From an uncultured Prevotella sp. (GTDB lineage Bacteria > Bacteroidota > Bacteroidia > Bacteroidales > Bacteroidaceae): a stretch of 64,000 nt of DNA. Below the pieces are notes generated by a model. The model did not search any database and was not told where the DNA came from. It saw nothing but the letters and a program-made list of their open reading frames with translations. Position 1 is the stretch's first letter, and each line of letters opens with the position of its first letter. Positions 53,115 to 61,935 of this stretch are shown piece by piece. A program made the translations under genes and the position numbers. The stretch lies in the NCBI GenBank assembly GCA_934272845.1, contig CAKQSF010000008.1, positions 1 to 64,000 on the forward strand. The letters run 5' to 3'.

Positions 53115-53936
53115 ATGGATAATTATTTGATGAGTGCTGCCATTGGCGACATCGCAGGCAGCGTATATGAGGGACGAAGCCGTCGCACAAAGAACTACGA
53201 TGACGTGAAACTGTTTGCCAATGGAGTGCATTTCACCGACGACACAGTGCTTACCTTCGCCTGCGCAGAGGCGTTTATACATAACATTGACATGGCTACG
53301 AACCTGTGGATGTGTGGCAATCAGCATCGTCATGCAGGCTTCGGACATAAGTTTAAGGAGTGGCTTGAGTCGCACGAACACCTGCCTTACAAGAGTTTCG
53401 GTAATGGAAGTGCCATGCGTTGCAGTGCCGCAGGATGGTTGGCACAGTCGGAAGAGGAGTGCATAAGTATGGCAACAGAGACCGCTTTGCCCACGCATAA
53501 CCACCCTGAAGGAATAAAGGGAGCGGTGGCAGCGGCACTGGTGACTTACTTCCTGCATAATGGCGCAGACAAGGAATACGTAAGAAAGAATGTGCTTGAG
53601 AAGTATTACCCAGAGTGGGCGGGATGTTCTTATGCTTCTTTTCACGACAGTTATACCTTTAACTCTACTTGCCCAGGCAGTGTAGGACCCGCGATTATCT
53701 GTTTTCTTGAATCAAAAGACTATGTAGATTGCATAAAACTCGCCATCTCTCTCGGTGGAGACTCTGACACACTTGCCGCTATCGCTGGTCCTATGGCATA
53801 CGCTTTTTACCGCTATATGCCCACGGACTTGGTGTATTATGCCATGAAGAAATTGCCAGACTGGATGGTGAAGGTGAACGAAGAATTTGATAATGTGGTG
53901 AATAGTCACCGAACTAACGAAAATACGGCGATGTAA
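53115..53936 (+). CDS. ADP-ribosylglycohydrolase family protein
   Basis: The 273-residue protein has the DraG/ARH fold: an N-terminal IGDIAGSVYEGR, the first metal motif FTDDTVLTFACAEA (Thr41, Asp42, Asp43) and the second motif LGGDSDTLAAIAGPMAYAFY. Both dinuclear magnesium sites look intact. Such enzymes remove ADP-ribose from arginine or other groups, or act on related nucleotide substrates. It is 24 bp downstream of the NrtR-type gene in one operon, suggesting that released ADP-ribose feeds back on the regulator (inference). The stop codon lies inside the terminator stem. Confidence 0.92.
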   Translation: MDNYLMSAAIGDIAGSVYEGRSRRTKNYDDVKLFANGVHFTDDTVLTFACAEAFIHNIDMATNLWMCGNQHRHAGFGHKFKEWLESHEHLPYKSFGNGSAMRCSAAGWLAQSEEECISMATETALPTHNHPEGIKGAVAAALVTYFLHNGADKEYVRKNVLEKYYPEWAGCSYASFHDSYTFNSTCPGSVGPAIICFLESKDYVDCIKLAISLGGDSDTLAAIAGPMAYAFYRYMPTDLVYYAMKKLPDWMVKVNEEFDNVVNSHRTNENTAM

Positions 53937-53960
53937 GGAGAACCTTACACCGCCGTATTT
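53921..53960 (+). terminator. Terminator overlapping the stop of the ADP-ribosylglycohydrolase gene
   Basis: AAATACGGCG and CGCCGTATTT pair perfectly, continued by TGTAAGG/CCTTACA round an AGAA loop. The TAA stop (53934-53936) is in the stem. Confidence 0.92.
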
Positions 53961-53992
53961 CTTACATATTTATTTTGTTTTTTCGTTGGTTA

Positions 53993-54186
53993 GTAATGTT
54001 GAAAAAATAACTTATGCGGTTTTTGACTCAGATTGCTGAGATATTTTGGGGATATGAAGATGGAGCGATGCGAGCATCGTGACTGATGAATAACCACAAA
54101 ATAGCCAGCAAGATGAGATAAAAACCGCCGAAGGAAACATTACTCTGACAATATAGAAATAGACTAAGTTATTTTTTTAACATTAC
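53993..54186. mobile_element. MITE-like element, 194 bp (family 1)
   Basis: Inverted termini GTAATGTTGAAAAAATAACT / complement of GTAATGTTAAAAAAATAACT, with TTA duplicated at each side (53990-53992, 54187-54189). The core CGATGCGAGCATCG (54066-54079) and about 60 flanking bases match the element at 18033-18467. Confidence 0.9.
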
Positions 54187-54233
54187 TTACCCTTAAGAAA
54201 CAGTTTCTTATTTATTTTAGAAACGTTTCTTAA

Positions 54234-54426
54234 GTAAGTGTTCAAAATTATTTTTATATTTAATATAGGCTATTTGGATGCAGATGTTTTCTCTGTTTGA
54301 GGGAACAATGTAATCATTGTGACTGAAAACAGAGGAAGCAGATGCGCCAAAGAGACTGTATTAAATATAATTTCAGAAATAAAAATGTTCACTTACTGAT
54401 ATATATAAATAATTTTGAATACTTAC
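54234..54426. mobile_element. MITE-like element, 193 bp (family 2)
   Basis: Inverted termini GTAAGTGTTCAAAATTATTT / complement of GTAAGTATTCAAAATTATTT, the same length and arrangement as 43301-43493. TTAA flanks both ends. The left edge abuts a 9-bp palindrome TTAAGAAAC...GTTTCTTAA (54193-54233). The right flank supplies the TAA stop of the next gene (54427-54429). Confidence 0.88.
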
Positions 54427-57400
54427 TTAATAAGCCCGTTGTATCTGTGCTCCGCGATAATAGTGGGCGAGGATGTCACTGTATGGTATGCCTTTGGCAC
54501 CCATAACAGCAGCGCCAATCTGGCAAAGTCCTACGCCGTGTCCCCAACCTCTACCGTTCAAGATGAATGACTGAGGGAAACCGTCAACATCTTTGCCATG
54601 CATGGCAACGGTGAATGCAGAACTGTAAAGGTGCGTTTCAGAGAGAGTTTTACGTATTTCCAGTTCCTTACCGATGGTGAAAGTCTTGTTCTCACCAATA
54701 ATCTTCAACAGTGAGATACGTCCACTCTTACCGCGTTCCAGTGCCTCCAGTTTCATGATGCGACCAAAGTCCATATGCAGTTTGCTGCTTATGAGGCGTG
54801 ATAATTGGTCCTGTGTGTAGGCAACCATCCAGTCATGGAAGTCTACTGTCTCCTGATCGTAATCATTAAGAACCTCAGATAGTATCTTGCGGTCCTGTGT
54901 ATTACAGTAAGGATCGGTAACAGAGGTAAGGTAAGGCTTGTCAATGTTTTCCCAACAGTAACGGTATTCTTCTGTTACTCCACCGCAACATTTTGAGAAA
55001 CGTGTATCACAAATCTCACCTTGATATTCCATAACCTGACCTAGTGTAGCCTTAACCGCTGCTATTACGTGAGGGTTTGCTGCGTTGGTAATACCTTGGT
55101 ATCGCTGGCAGTGGTCGTCAGCGCATACATCGAAGATAGTGTGGTCTTCACGGTCGTACCATCTTACGAGCATATCATCGCGCTTGATGAAAGAGAAGAA
55201 GTTGTTTCCCTCCTGCATCTTCTGTCGGCGTTGCATCTGAGCCAGTAGCCATGAACGTGAAATGACGGCGTGAGCCTTGAGGAGTTCAAGGCTTGAAGTG
55301 GCTGACATCTCGCTGGATATAACGCTTTCAAGGTAACGTTCCACTGGTAGTTCATTGATAGCATAGATTTTTCCTTCCTCTACAACGAGGTGCAGGGTGC
55401 CAAGGAATGTCTGCGTTTGTTTGCGCTCCCAATGGAAGTTAATGCCAATGGTAACATCTTCGATGCTGAATGACGCGTCATGTGACGTAGGCTTGAAGTT
55501 TAACTCTTTGTATTGAGTACCTTGCCACATTATGGTGCCTTCTGAATATGTTACAGTCTGTGTGCCAGTGATGTCTTCTCCCTTAGCGGTATATGTGCCG
55601 TTAAGTGTAAAGTGCAGTTCGTTAGCACTAATGATACCTACTTTTACATTTGGCTGCTGGGTGTATTTGAATGATGGCTTGGTACTGGAGACGGGCTGTT
55701 CGGATAGGGCTTCGGCTATTTTGTCAGCCTCTTCATGCGTTATGCTGACCTCTTGCAGAATAGCGGTAGCACGTTCTGCAGTGATGTTATTGAAGTCCTC
55801 GCGGCGTGGTGTGATGATAAGACCAGCCATATCAAGTGCTCCAGGGCTGACAACAGCCTGCTCTGTACCTTCTGCATAATAACAGTCAGGACGGTGCTTG
55901 CGACGTGGCAACACTACAGTAATTTGTTCTTCATCCTGTCTCCATGCCACGATATTCATCATAGGTTCTGTCTGTTGAGCATCTTTTGGCTGCAGTTCCT
56001 GCATGGTGCGGTATAGACGGCGGAAGAGTTTACGCTCATTTTCACCGTGGTGACTGCGTATTACGAATGCTGGTACGACGTAATCGGTAAGAAGGCTGAT
56101 GTCTTCGCCCTCTCCGCAGGTAGCGATTGTACGCATACTTCTTATCAGTCGTGGCATCATTGTCTGCAAAGGCACTATGCCAGATGTTCCTGCCTGAAGA
56201 TGTAGGTGATCTGGGGCTGACGCTCCGCAGAGTGGACCATTATAGAACACCATCAGTGTTGGGTGCTGGTGCAGCAACTGGCGGATAGCGGTAAAGTGCG
56301 CATAGATAGCCTGTGGCTCATGGCGCACGAGTGGAATGGTGAAGTGTTGAGGCAGGATAGGGTAGGGGTTGACAAGAATTTCCAGTTCCTGCTCACCGTT
56401 CTTGGTGTATAGTGGCTTGCTGATTTGCTCTGTTGGTCGGTTAGCGCGGCACAGGAAGCAGGGGCGTTTGGCAAGTGTTGCCTTGTCAATGCTGGCGCCT
56501 GTTGATACGATACGTGCGGGATTGAACTGCAGTCGTATGTCGCCAAGGTTCTTTGTCTGTATGTTCTGCAGGTCAGAATAGCGCTTGCGTGTAGCGTCCC
56601 ACAACTCCATCTGACGGTTAAAGAAACGTTGAAGGCTGTCTCCTGCCATGCCATTGAGTTTTCCTTCGTTCAGTTGTTGGCGCGCTTTAATCTCAATAGT
56701 GCGCAGACGATCCTTATATAGGTTGTTAGCGTTTACCTTCTCCACGCTGAGCGCTGCGTCACTGTTCCCTCCCCAACGACGACAAAGGTACAGTTCTTCA
56801 TAAAGTCGGCCTATGCGGTAACGTCGACTGAACGCCAATCCGAGGGCGTAGTCCTCACCATAACTGGTATTTGGGAAACCAATCTGGCGAAGAAGTGGAG
56901 TGAAGAATGCCCTTGGCGCACCGAGACCGTTGATGCGTAGCGCGTTGTTAGGACCGTTACTGTCAGTCCATTCGCGGTGGTCTATTATACCAGGAGGCAG
57001 GGTGTTGAGGTCAAAGTCACACATACGGTATGCTCCTATTACCATAGCCGCCTTCTGATGGTAGAAACAATCAACGATGCGTTGAAGCGTATCGGGGCTG
57101 GAATAAAGGTCATCAGAGTCTAATTGCACAGCAAAGCGACCGCAACGATCATCGTTTATCGCTACGTTCCAGCAACCACCAATGCCGAGAGGCAGTGTTT
57201 CTTCACCGTGACTGCCTGGTATTATGTGTATGAGGTGGTGTGAGTCTTTGGCTTCTTCCTCCTTAACCATCTGCTGAAGTATGTCGGTTGTGCCGTCAGT
57301 AGAGTGGTTGTCTACCACAATAACGTTGTATTCAAAGCGCGTTTTCTGTGATAATGCGCTGTGTACGGCATCAGCAATCGTCTTGGCACGGTTAAAGACT

Positions 57401-58110
57401 GGTATTACAACAGAGGCTTCAATTGGGAAAACCTGTTCGTTAAAGTCTGGCGTAAGGGCTTCAGAGGGGTCTATTTTGGCACCTATTGCCTCGAGATGTT
57501 CCGTTGCCGCCTGTTCCATCTCTATCTGTCTGCTGCGGTTACGTGGGTTAACATAGTCAAACTGCTTCTCACCGCTCTTGCGATTGTCTAGTTCTTCCTC
57601 TGTGTAAAGCATCTCATTAAGATGGAATACTTCGCCGTGACGTTGCAGATATAGGCGCATTGCATATATAGCAGCATAGGCGTAGTCCGCCTTTTGGTTC
57701 TTTACGAAGTCTTGAAAGAGTGATGTACGCACAAATAGTAACTGTCCAAAGTCGAAGTCATCGCGTATGCTACCCTCTTGATAGTCAATTGTTGGGTGTG
57801 GAACACGCTGTCCTTGCACCATAGTGTAGTGGTCTGCATAGAGCAAAGATGCACCAGTATTATTGGCAGTGTGTACCATTCTGTCCAGTGCATGCCAACC
57901 GAGGGAGAATGGTGTTGACTTTTGTGAGATGAGGATATATTCAGCCGTTGCCTCTTTCGCTATCTTGCGAAGGGTTGACATGGCTGTTATTGGTTCGCCT
58001 TCAAGGAGGTGTATGCGCTTTACCGCTTTCTCCTTGCTTATCTTTTCTACTGTTGATGCAAAGAGAGAGGCACTGCTGCACGGTATGAAAATGTCTATCT
58101 TCTGAAACAT
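54427..58110 (-). CDS. Three-domain fusion: GT2 glycosyltransferase, DUF4922 (HIT-like), SpoIID/LytB
   Basis: A protein of about 1227 residues with no signal peptide. Residues 1-220 look like a degenerate glycosyltransferase-A fold. Residues 230-470 are an intact GT2 domain ([22 protein letters not shown] at 331-334). Residues 480-830 are DUF4922, related to galactose-1-phosphate uridylyltransferase/HIT enzymes, with CFLC at 551-554 and the histidine triad-like DHLHLQAG at 634-641. Residues 880-1227 are SpoIID/LytB, with [21 protein letters not shown] and the ending [20 protein letters not shown]. SpoIID cleaves peptidoglycan glycan strands in sporulators, yet this organism makes no spores. 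The start at 58110 (MFQKIDIF) is preferred over 58269, whose extra residues come from low-complexity DNA. Confidence 0.88.
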   Translation of the reverse strand: MFQKIDIFIPCSSASLFASTVEKISKEKAVKRIHLLEGEPITAMSTLRKIAKEATAEYILISQKSTPFSLGWHALDRMVHTANNTGASLLYADHYTMVQGQRVPHPTIDYQEGSIRDDFDFGQLLFVRTSLFQDFVKNQKADYAYAAIYAMRLYLQRHGEVFHLNEMLYTEEELDNRKSGEKQFDYVNPRNRSRQIEMEQAATEHLEAIGAKIDPSEALTPDFNEQVFPIEASVVIPVFNRAKTIADAVHSALSQKTRFEYNVIVVDNHSTDGTTDILQQMVKEEEAKDSHHLIHIIPGSHGEETLPLGIGGCWNVAINDDRCGRFAVQLDSDDLYSSPDTLQRIVDCFYHQKAAMVIGAYRMCDFDLNTLPPGIIDHREWTDSNGPNNALRINGLGAPRAFFTPLLRQIGFPNTSYGEDYALGLAFSRRYRIGRLYEELYLCRRWGGNSDAALSVEKVNANNLYKDRLRTIEIKARQQLNEGKLNGMAGDSLQRFFNRQMELWDATRKRYSDLQNIQTKNLGDIRLQFNPARIVSTGASIDKATLAKRPCFLCRANRPTEQISKPLYTKNGEQELEILVNPYPILPQHFTIPLVRHEPQAIYAHFTAIRQLLHQHPTLMVFYNGPLCGASAPDHLHLQAGTSGIVPLQTMMPRLIRSMRTIATCGEGEDISLLTDYVVPAFVIRSHHGENERKLFRRLYRTMQELQPKDAQQTEPMMNIVAWRQDEEQITVVLPRRKHRPDCYYAEGTEQAVVSPGALDMAGLIITPRREDFNNITAERATAILQEVSITHEEADKIAEALSEQPVSSTKPSFKYTQQPNVKVGIISANELHFTLNGTYTAKGEDITGTQTVTYSEGTIMWQGTQYKELNFKPTSHDASFSIEDVTIGINFHWERKQTQTFLGTLHLVVEEGKIYAINELPVERYLESVISSEMSATSSLELLKAHAVISRSWLLAQMQRRQKMQEGNNFFSFIKRDDMLVRWYDREDHTIFDVCADDHCQRYQGITNAANPHVIAAVKATLGQVMEYQGEICDTRFSKCCGGVTEEYRYCWENIDKPYLTSVTDPYCNTQDRKILSEVLNDYDQETVDFHDWMVAYTQDQLSRLISSKLHMDFGRIMKLEALERGKSGRISLLKIIGENKTFTIGKELEIRKTLSETHLYSSAFTVAMHGKDVDGFPQSFILNGRGWGHGVGLCQIGAAVMGAKGIPYSDILAHYYRGAQIQRAY

Positions 58111-58264
58111 ATATGGTTGTGGGTGTTGGGTTTGGGGTTGTTGGTTGTTGGCGTTAGGCCTGTGGAAGGTGGTTGTTGGATATTGGTTACTTGGTAATTT
58201 GTTGTTGATGTTGGGGTATTGGCATCTTTTGCGTCCCATTGCTCGCTCTATCGTTGGGCGTATA
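58111..58264. other. G/T-rich low-complexity leader of the fusion gene
   Basis: GTTGTTGG-type runs with no recognisable promoter box. Together with the 22-bp array it fills the 420 bp between two minus-strand genes. Confidence 0.5.
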
Positions 58265-58510
58265 GGCATTCAGTTTTGGGCGTATGGGCATTCAGTTTTG
58301 GGCGTATGGGCATTCAGTTTTGTGTGTTGGGGCATTCAGTTTTGGGCGTAGGGGCATTTTGTTTTGGGCGTAGGGGCATTTAGTTTTGGGTGTTGGGACA
58401 TTCAGTTTTGGGCGTTGGGGCATTTAGTTTTGGGCGTTGGGGCATTTAGTTTTGTGTGTCGGGGCATTCAGTTTTGTGTGTTGGAGCATTCAGTTTTGGG
58501 CGTAGGGGCT
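58265..58510. repeat. Tandem array, 11 units of 22 bp
   Basis: TTCAGTTTTGGGCGTAGGGG plus CA repeats with an exact 22-bp step from 58269 to 58510; variants have TTTAG for TTCAG and TGTGTG for GGGCGT. It begins 20 bp past the stop of the permease gene at 58531. No spacers are present. Confidence 0.95.
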
Positions 58511-58530
58511 TTGGTTGTTGTTGTGTAATA

Positions 58531-59784
58531 CTATTGTTTTTTGATGCGTTTTGTTCTAAATTTTACTGGGTAGAGCACAGATACGAAGCCTACAGCAACA
58601 ACAGTGAGGAATACTATAGCAACGTCTGCGTAGTGAACGCTGACGGGGTATGCATCAACAACAAAGGAACCGCTACTGTCGCCCAATGAGACGATGCCGT
58701 ATTGTTGTTGAAGTAGGCATAACAACAGTCCGCAACCAACGCCTAATATGGCACCAATGATGCTAATCAACCATCCTTCGAAGATAAATATTTGTTTGAT
58801 AAGCGAGTCACGTGCACCAAGGCTTCGCAGTGTGTCAACATCTTTTTTCTTGTCTATTATGAGCATAGATAGAGAACCAATGATATTGAAACATGCTACG
58901 ACAAGTATGAAGGTAAGGAATATGTAGCCCATGAATTTCTCTATCTTCATTATGTTGAACGTGTCTTCCTGTTGCTCGTAACGGTCTAATACTCGGAATT
59001 TGTCACCGCAAATAGCCTGCATTTTCTTCTTCGCTGATGTTACATCTACGCCTTTCTTCAACTTAATTTCAAGGCTGGAGAGTTCTCCGTCGCATTGGAA
59101 TAGCATTCTTGCGAAGCCTATTGAGGTTATGATATGGTTTTTATCATACTTCCCTTGTTGTACACAGAATACAACACCAGGTGACAAAAGAGAGTCGACG
59201 ACAAAGCCATCGAGTGGGTTGCTGAGGTCTAACTGTCCGTTTCTGCGAGGTGCGTAGACGTGGAGATAACCGTCATATCGTGCTGGCATGCCGAGCGTTT
59301 GCGCCAAACGAATACCTGGCGTGCCATATTGCAGGTCAGCAGCGTGTAGGTCAAAGGTGCCGTCTCCGTAGCAAATGTCGTTTATTCGGGTTAACTGTGT
59401 GAAGTTATCGTCTACGCCTTTTATGACAACCATTGCCTGACGGTCACCATATATGGCAAGAGCCTGCCCTTCAACGCACTCTGTTGTTACGTCAATCTCG
59501 TTCAATTTGCGTATTTCTACCAGTTCGGGGCAATCGGCGGCGACAGTTTTTCCTGTCGTAGGTACAATCTCTAACTGCGGGTCGAAGGCTGTGAAGAAGG
59601 TAGCAACGAGGTCGCTGAACCCATTAAAAACACTAAGCACTACCACCATAGCCATTGTCGCCACCATGACACCGATGACGGAAATGGCGGAGATTAGGTT
59701 TATGACGTTAGTGCTTTTCTTTGAGAACAGGTAGCGACGGGCAATAAAGAAACTTACGCCCAGCCTGCTTTTATTATTCTCCAT
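58531..59784 (-). CDS. FtsX/LolE-like ABC transporter permease
   Basis: The 417-residue protein has one N-terminal membrane helix, a large extracytoplasmic domain (about 50-270) and three C-terminal helices, the MacB/FtsX layout. The N-terminus FFIARRYLFSKKSTNVINLI and the loop DKKKDVDTLRSLGARDSLIK are typical of the LolC/LolE lipoprotein-releasing group, so lipoprotein extraction from the inner membrane is the likely job. No ATPase gene is adjacent. It follows rbfA by 40 bp. ATG 59784 (MENNKSRLG) is preferred; the apparent start at 59805 is a TTG. Confidence 0.88.
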   Translation of the reverse strand: MENNKSRLGVSFFIARRYLFSKKSTNVINLISAISVIGVMVATMAMVVVLSVFNGFSDLVATFFTAFDPQLEIVPTTGKTVAADCPELVEIRKLNEIDVTTECVEGQALAIYGDRQAMVVIKGVDDNFTQLTRINDICYGDGTFDLHAADLQYGTPGIRLAQTLGMPARYDGYLHVYAPRRNGQLDLSNPLDGFVVDSLLSPGVVFCVQQGKYDKNHIITSIGFARMLFQCDGELSSLEIKLKKGVDVTSAKKKMQAICGDKFRVLDRYEQQEDTFNIMKIEKFMGYIFLTFILVVACFNIIGSLSMLIIDKKKDVDTLRSLGARDSLIKQIFIFEGWLISIIGAILGVGCGLLLCLLQQQYGIVSLGDSSGSFVVDAYPVSVHYADVAIVFLTVVAVGFVSVLYPVKFRTKRIKKQ

Positions 59785-59824
59785 GTGCATGTTTGTTTTG
59801 TGCAAAACGATGTTTGTGTGCCAA

Positions 59825-60160
59825 TTAGTTCTTCAATAGGCTGTCGATGTGCTCGATATAGTCCAGTGAGTCATCGATAAAGAAACGCAGTTCAGGTATG
59901 ATACGCAGTTGGTTACGTACCTTCTGACCGAGTTCGTAACGTATTGATGACACGTTAGCGTTGATATTCTTGATTAGTTCCTCGCCTTTCTCAGATGGGA
60001 AGATGCTGAGGTATGCGGTGCAGATGCTGAGGTCTGGTGATATTTTTACGCGTGTTACACTTACCATAACCCCATGCATCTGTCGGGTTTGGCTCTGGAA
60101 TATAAGACTTAACTCCTTTTGGAGCAGGCGTGATATGCGATTTTGTCTTGTCTCTTGCAT
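59825..60160 (-). CDS. rbfA: 30S ribosome-binding factor A
   Basis: RbfA helps mature the 16S rRNA 5' end on the small subunit. The 111-residue protein shows the family pattern: N-terminal RQNRISRLLQKELSLIFQ, the KH-like strand VSVTRVKISPDLSICTAYLS, and the ending LRIIPELRFFIDDSLDYIEH. It is co-directional with the permease gene downstream, a pairing seen often in this phylum. Confidence 0.94.
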   Translation of the reverse strand: MQETRQNRISRLLQKELSLIFQSQTRQMHGVMVSVTRVKISPDLSICTAYLSIFPSEKGEELIKNINANVSSIRYELGQKVRNQLRIIPELRFFIDDSLDYIEHIDSLLKN

Positions 60161-60176
60161 AACTGTAATATTTTAA

Positions 60177-60220
60177 ATGTGGGTTAATAATCTTTTAGAT
60201 GTGGGTTAATAATCTTGTTT
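60177..60220. repeat. Two direct 22-bp repeats
   Basis: ATGTGGGTTAATAATCTT plus 4 bases occurs at 60177 and 60199, step 22 bp, past the stop of the GH25 gene. It is the shortest of the 22-bp arrays. Confidence 0.75.
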
Positions 60221-60258
60221 TATGTATGTTTTATGTTAACATCTATTTGGTTTAGTGA

Positions 60259-61935
60259 CTAAAAGTCGAAGCCATTGTAGACGTTAATGTCCACGTCACC
60301 GTGTATTCCGCTAACTCTTCCGTCGGGTGAGAGTTGCCAATACACGAGGTTTACGTCAGGTTTGTATTCTCCGTACCGTGCTATCCACACGTCATAGTTG
60401 TTGTGTAGGTCAGGTGCGAGTGACAGGTATTTGTTTACGAAGCGTTGACTGATGTACAGTATAGGTCTTCTTCCGCGCTGTCTTTCAACGGTATTGAGCC
60501 ATTGTCTCACGTTGTTAAACAGTGCTCTGATGCCTCCTGCTTGTTTTATTTGTTTGTCAGTCGGTTCTAGGTCGAGTACTGGTGGCAGGTCTCCTTTGAC
60601 ATATCGGCTGTTGCGCAGAAAGTTGTTAGCCTGTTGTCTGCCTGATGTTCTGACCGAGAAGAAGTGGTATGCCCCCGTTTTATAGCCATGTTTTCGTGCA
60701 GCAAGGTAGTCTCCTACGAAGTATTTGTTCCTTATGGTCGTCCCTTCCGTAGCCTTTATGAATATGAATCGCACAGGATAGTCCACCTTTCCGTGTATAA
60801 CCTTCTTCGACATTTTTCCCAATGACACTATGCGTAGGTTCTTCCAGTTGATAGAGAAGCGTTTTCTTCCTTTCTCGTGCTGGTGTCGTGAGATGTCGAT
60901 GCCGTATATTCTCTCAGGAGTGTATGCAATTCTCTCGCCAAGAAATCTGTCTTCTTTCCATTCTCCGAGGCGCAATCGTTTACCTGGTATGATAGAGAAT
61001 CCTACGCCGTTACGTTTACCGTGCACCCATTCTCCTTCGTAGTAGTCACCCGTTTTAGCCTGTAGACAGCCGTATCCGTGTGGTATGGCAGCGCTGTCGC
61101 GTGCTCCTTTATAGTCGCCTATGCTGTCTATCCATGTCATTACAGGTTTAGGTCGCATGGCATGTCGTTTCTTAAGTATTGCCGATGCCGAACTTTTGCG
61201 GTTCAATCGTTCTGTCAGTGTGGGTCCTTCGCATTGAGTTGTTGCAGTAAGGTTCAGCAGTCCGTTAGCCGTGTAGTGTGGTTTACATTCCGTTCTCTGT
61301 CCAGTAGAGTCGGGAAGGAGGAAGTATCGTCGTTCCATACGTATGGTCAATGCCTTTCCCTTAAGTCCTTTCTGTACTGTTGCAGAGGCTTGTTCCAATG
61401 TCTTGCTGTATGCTGTCAGTCGCTTACCGTAGCGTGCTACGATGTCGAAGCCGTTGTCGAGCACTGTGTGTGTGCGCAGAAAGTATTCCACATCTTTCCT
61501 TTGCTGCCTTACAATGTCTTGGCCTTTCTTTATCGCCTTCTCCTCTTGGTGCAGCAAAGTAATGATGTCGTTATGCCTAAGTTTGCACACCTTGTTAGTG
61601 TCTTGTGCCAGTATTACGAGGTTATAGCCGTTGTATGGCACCATATCCCATCTGCGTACCCATTGCGCTTCGATGGTATCATTTTTCCAGTTGACAGAAT
61701 CGTTAAGGTTATGTATATCTCTTAACAGACTATCTCCCTGTATGGCAGAGAAAGAGAACAAGGCTGTAGTATCGTCAGCAACGATGTATCGAGTCTCTGT
61801 CACGAGCAAGGTCTGTGACTGCTGCCTCTCATTGTCGGAGAGGGGATAGCAGTACCATAGCCCCCATAGTGCCACAATGATGGCTAAGATAAACATGGCG
61901 GGAATCATATATCCCGCATGAAACCGTTTTATCAT
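60259..61935 (-). CDS. Membrane-anchored GH25 lysozyme with MORN repeats
   Basis: The 558-residue protein has an N-terminal membrane anchor (MIPAMFILAIIVALWGLWYC), a region of about 240 residues without known domains but with coiled-coil stretches (HQEEKAIKKGQDIVRQQRK), two or three MORN repeats (GDYYEGEWVHGKRNGVGFSI near residue 295), and a C-terminal GH25 muramidase domain. The GH25 domain begins YGIDISRHQ and continues with FIFIKATEGTTI, GAYHFFSV and PPVLDLEP (catalytic acids). It should cut peptidoglycan in the periplasm while tethered to the inner membrane. Its ATG overlaps the preceding receptor gene's stop (ATGA). Confidence 0.92.
   Translation of the reverse strand: MIKRFHAGYMIPAMFILAIIVALWGLWYCYPLSDNERQQSQTLLVTETRYIVADDTTALFSFSAIQGDSLLRDIHNLNDSVNWKNDTIEAQWVRRWDMVPYNGYNLVILAQDTNKVCKLRHNDIITLLHQEEKAIKKGQDIVRQQRKDVEYFLRTHTVLDNGFDIVARYGKRLTAYSKTLEQASATVQKGLKGKALTIRMERRYFLLPDSTGQRTECKPHYTANGLLNLTATTQCEGPTLTERLNRKSSASAILKKRHAMRPKPVMTWIDSIGDYKGARDSAAIPHGYGCLQAKTGDYYEGEWVHGKRNGVGFSIIPGKRLRLGEWKEDRFLGERIAYTPERIYGIDISRHQHEKGRKRFSINWKNLRIVSLGKMSKKVIHGKVDYPVRFIFIKATEGTTIRNKYFVGDYLAARKHGYKTGAYHFFSVRTSGRQQANNFLRNSRYVKGDLPPVLDLEPTDKQIKQAGGIRALFNNVRQWLNTVERQRGRRPILYISQRFVNKYLSLAPDLHNNYDVWIARYGEYKPDVNLVYWQLSPDGRVSGIHGDVDINVYNGFDF

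Noticed and set aside
52701..53645. 314-residue minus-strand reading frame
   Set aside because: It spans two well-supported plus-strand genes (Nudix regulator and ADP-ribosylglycohydrolase) and has no recognisable motif.
61078..61725. 215-residue plus-strand reading frame opposite the GH25 gene
   Set aside because: Cysteine- and serine-rich shadow sequence without motifs; the minus-strand gene is complete.
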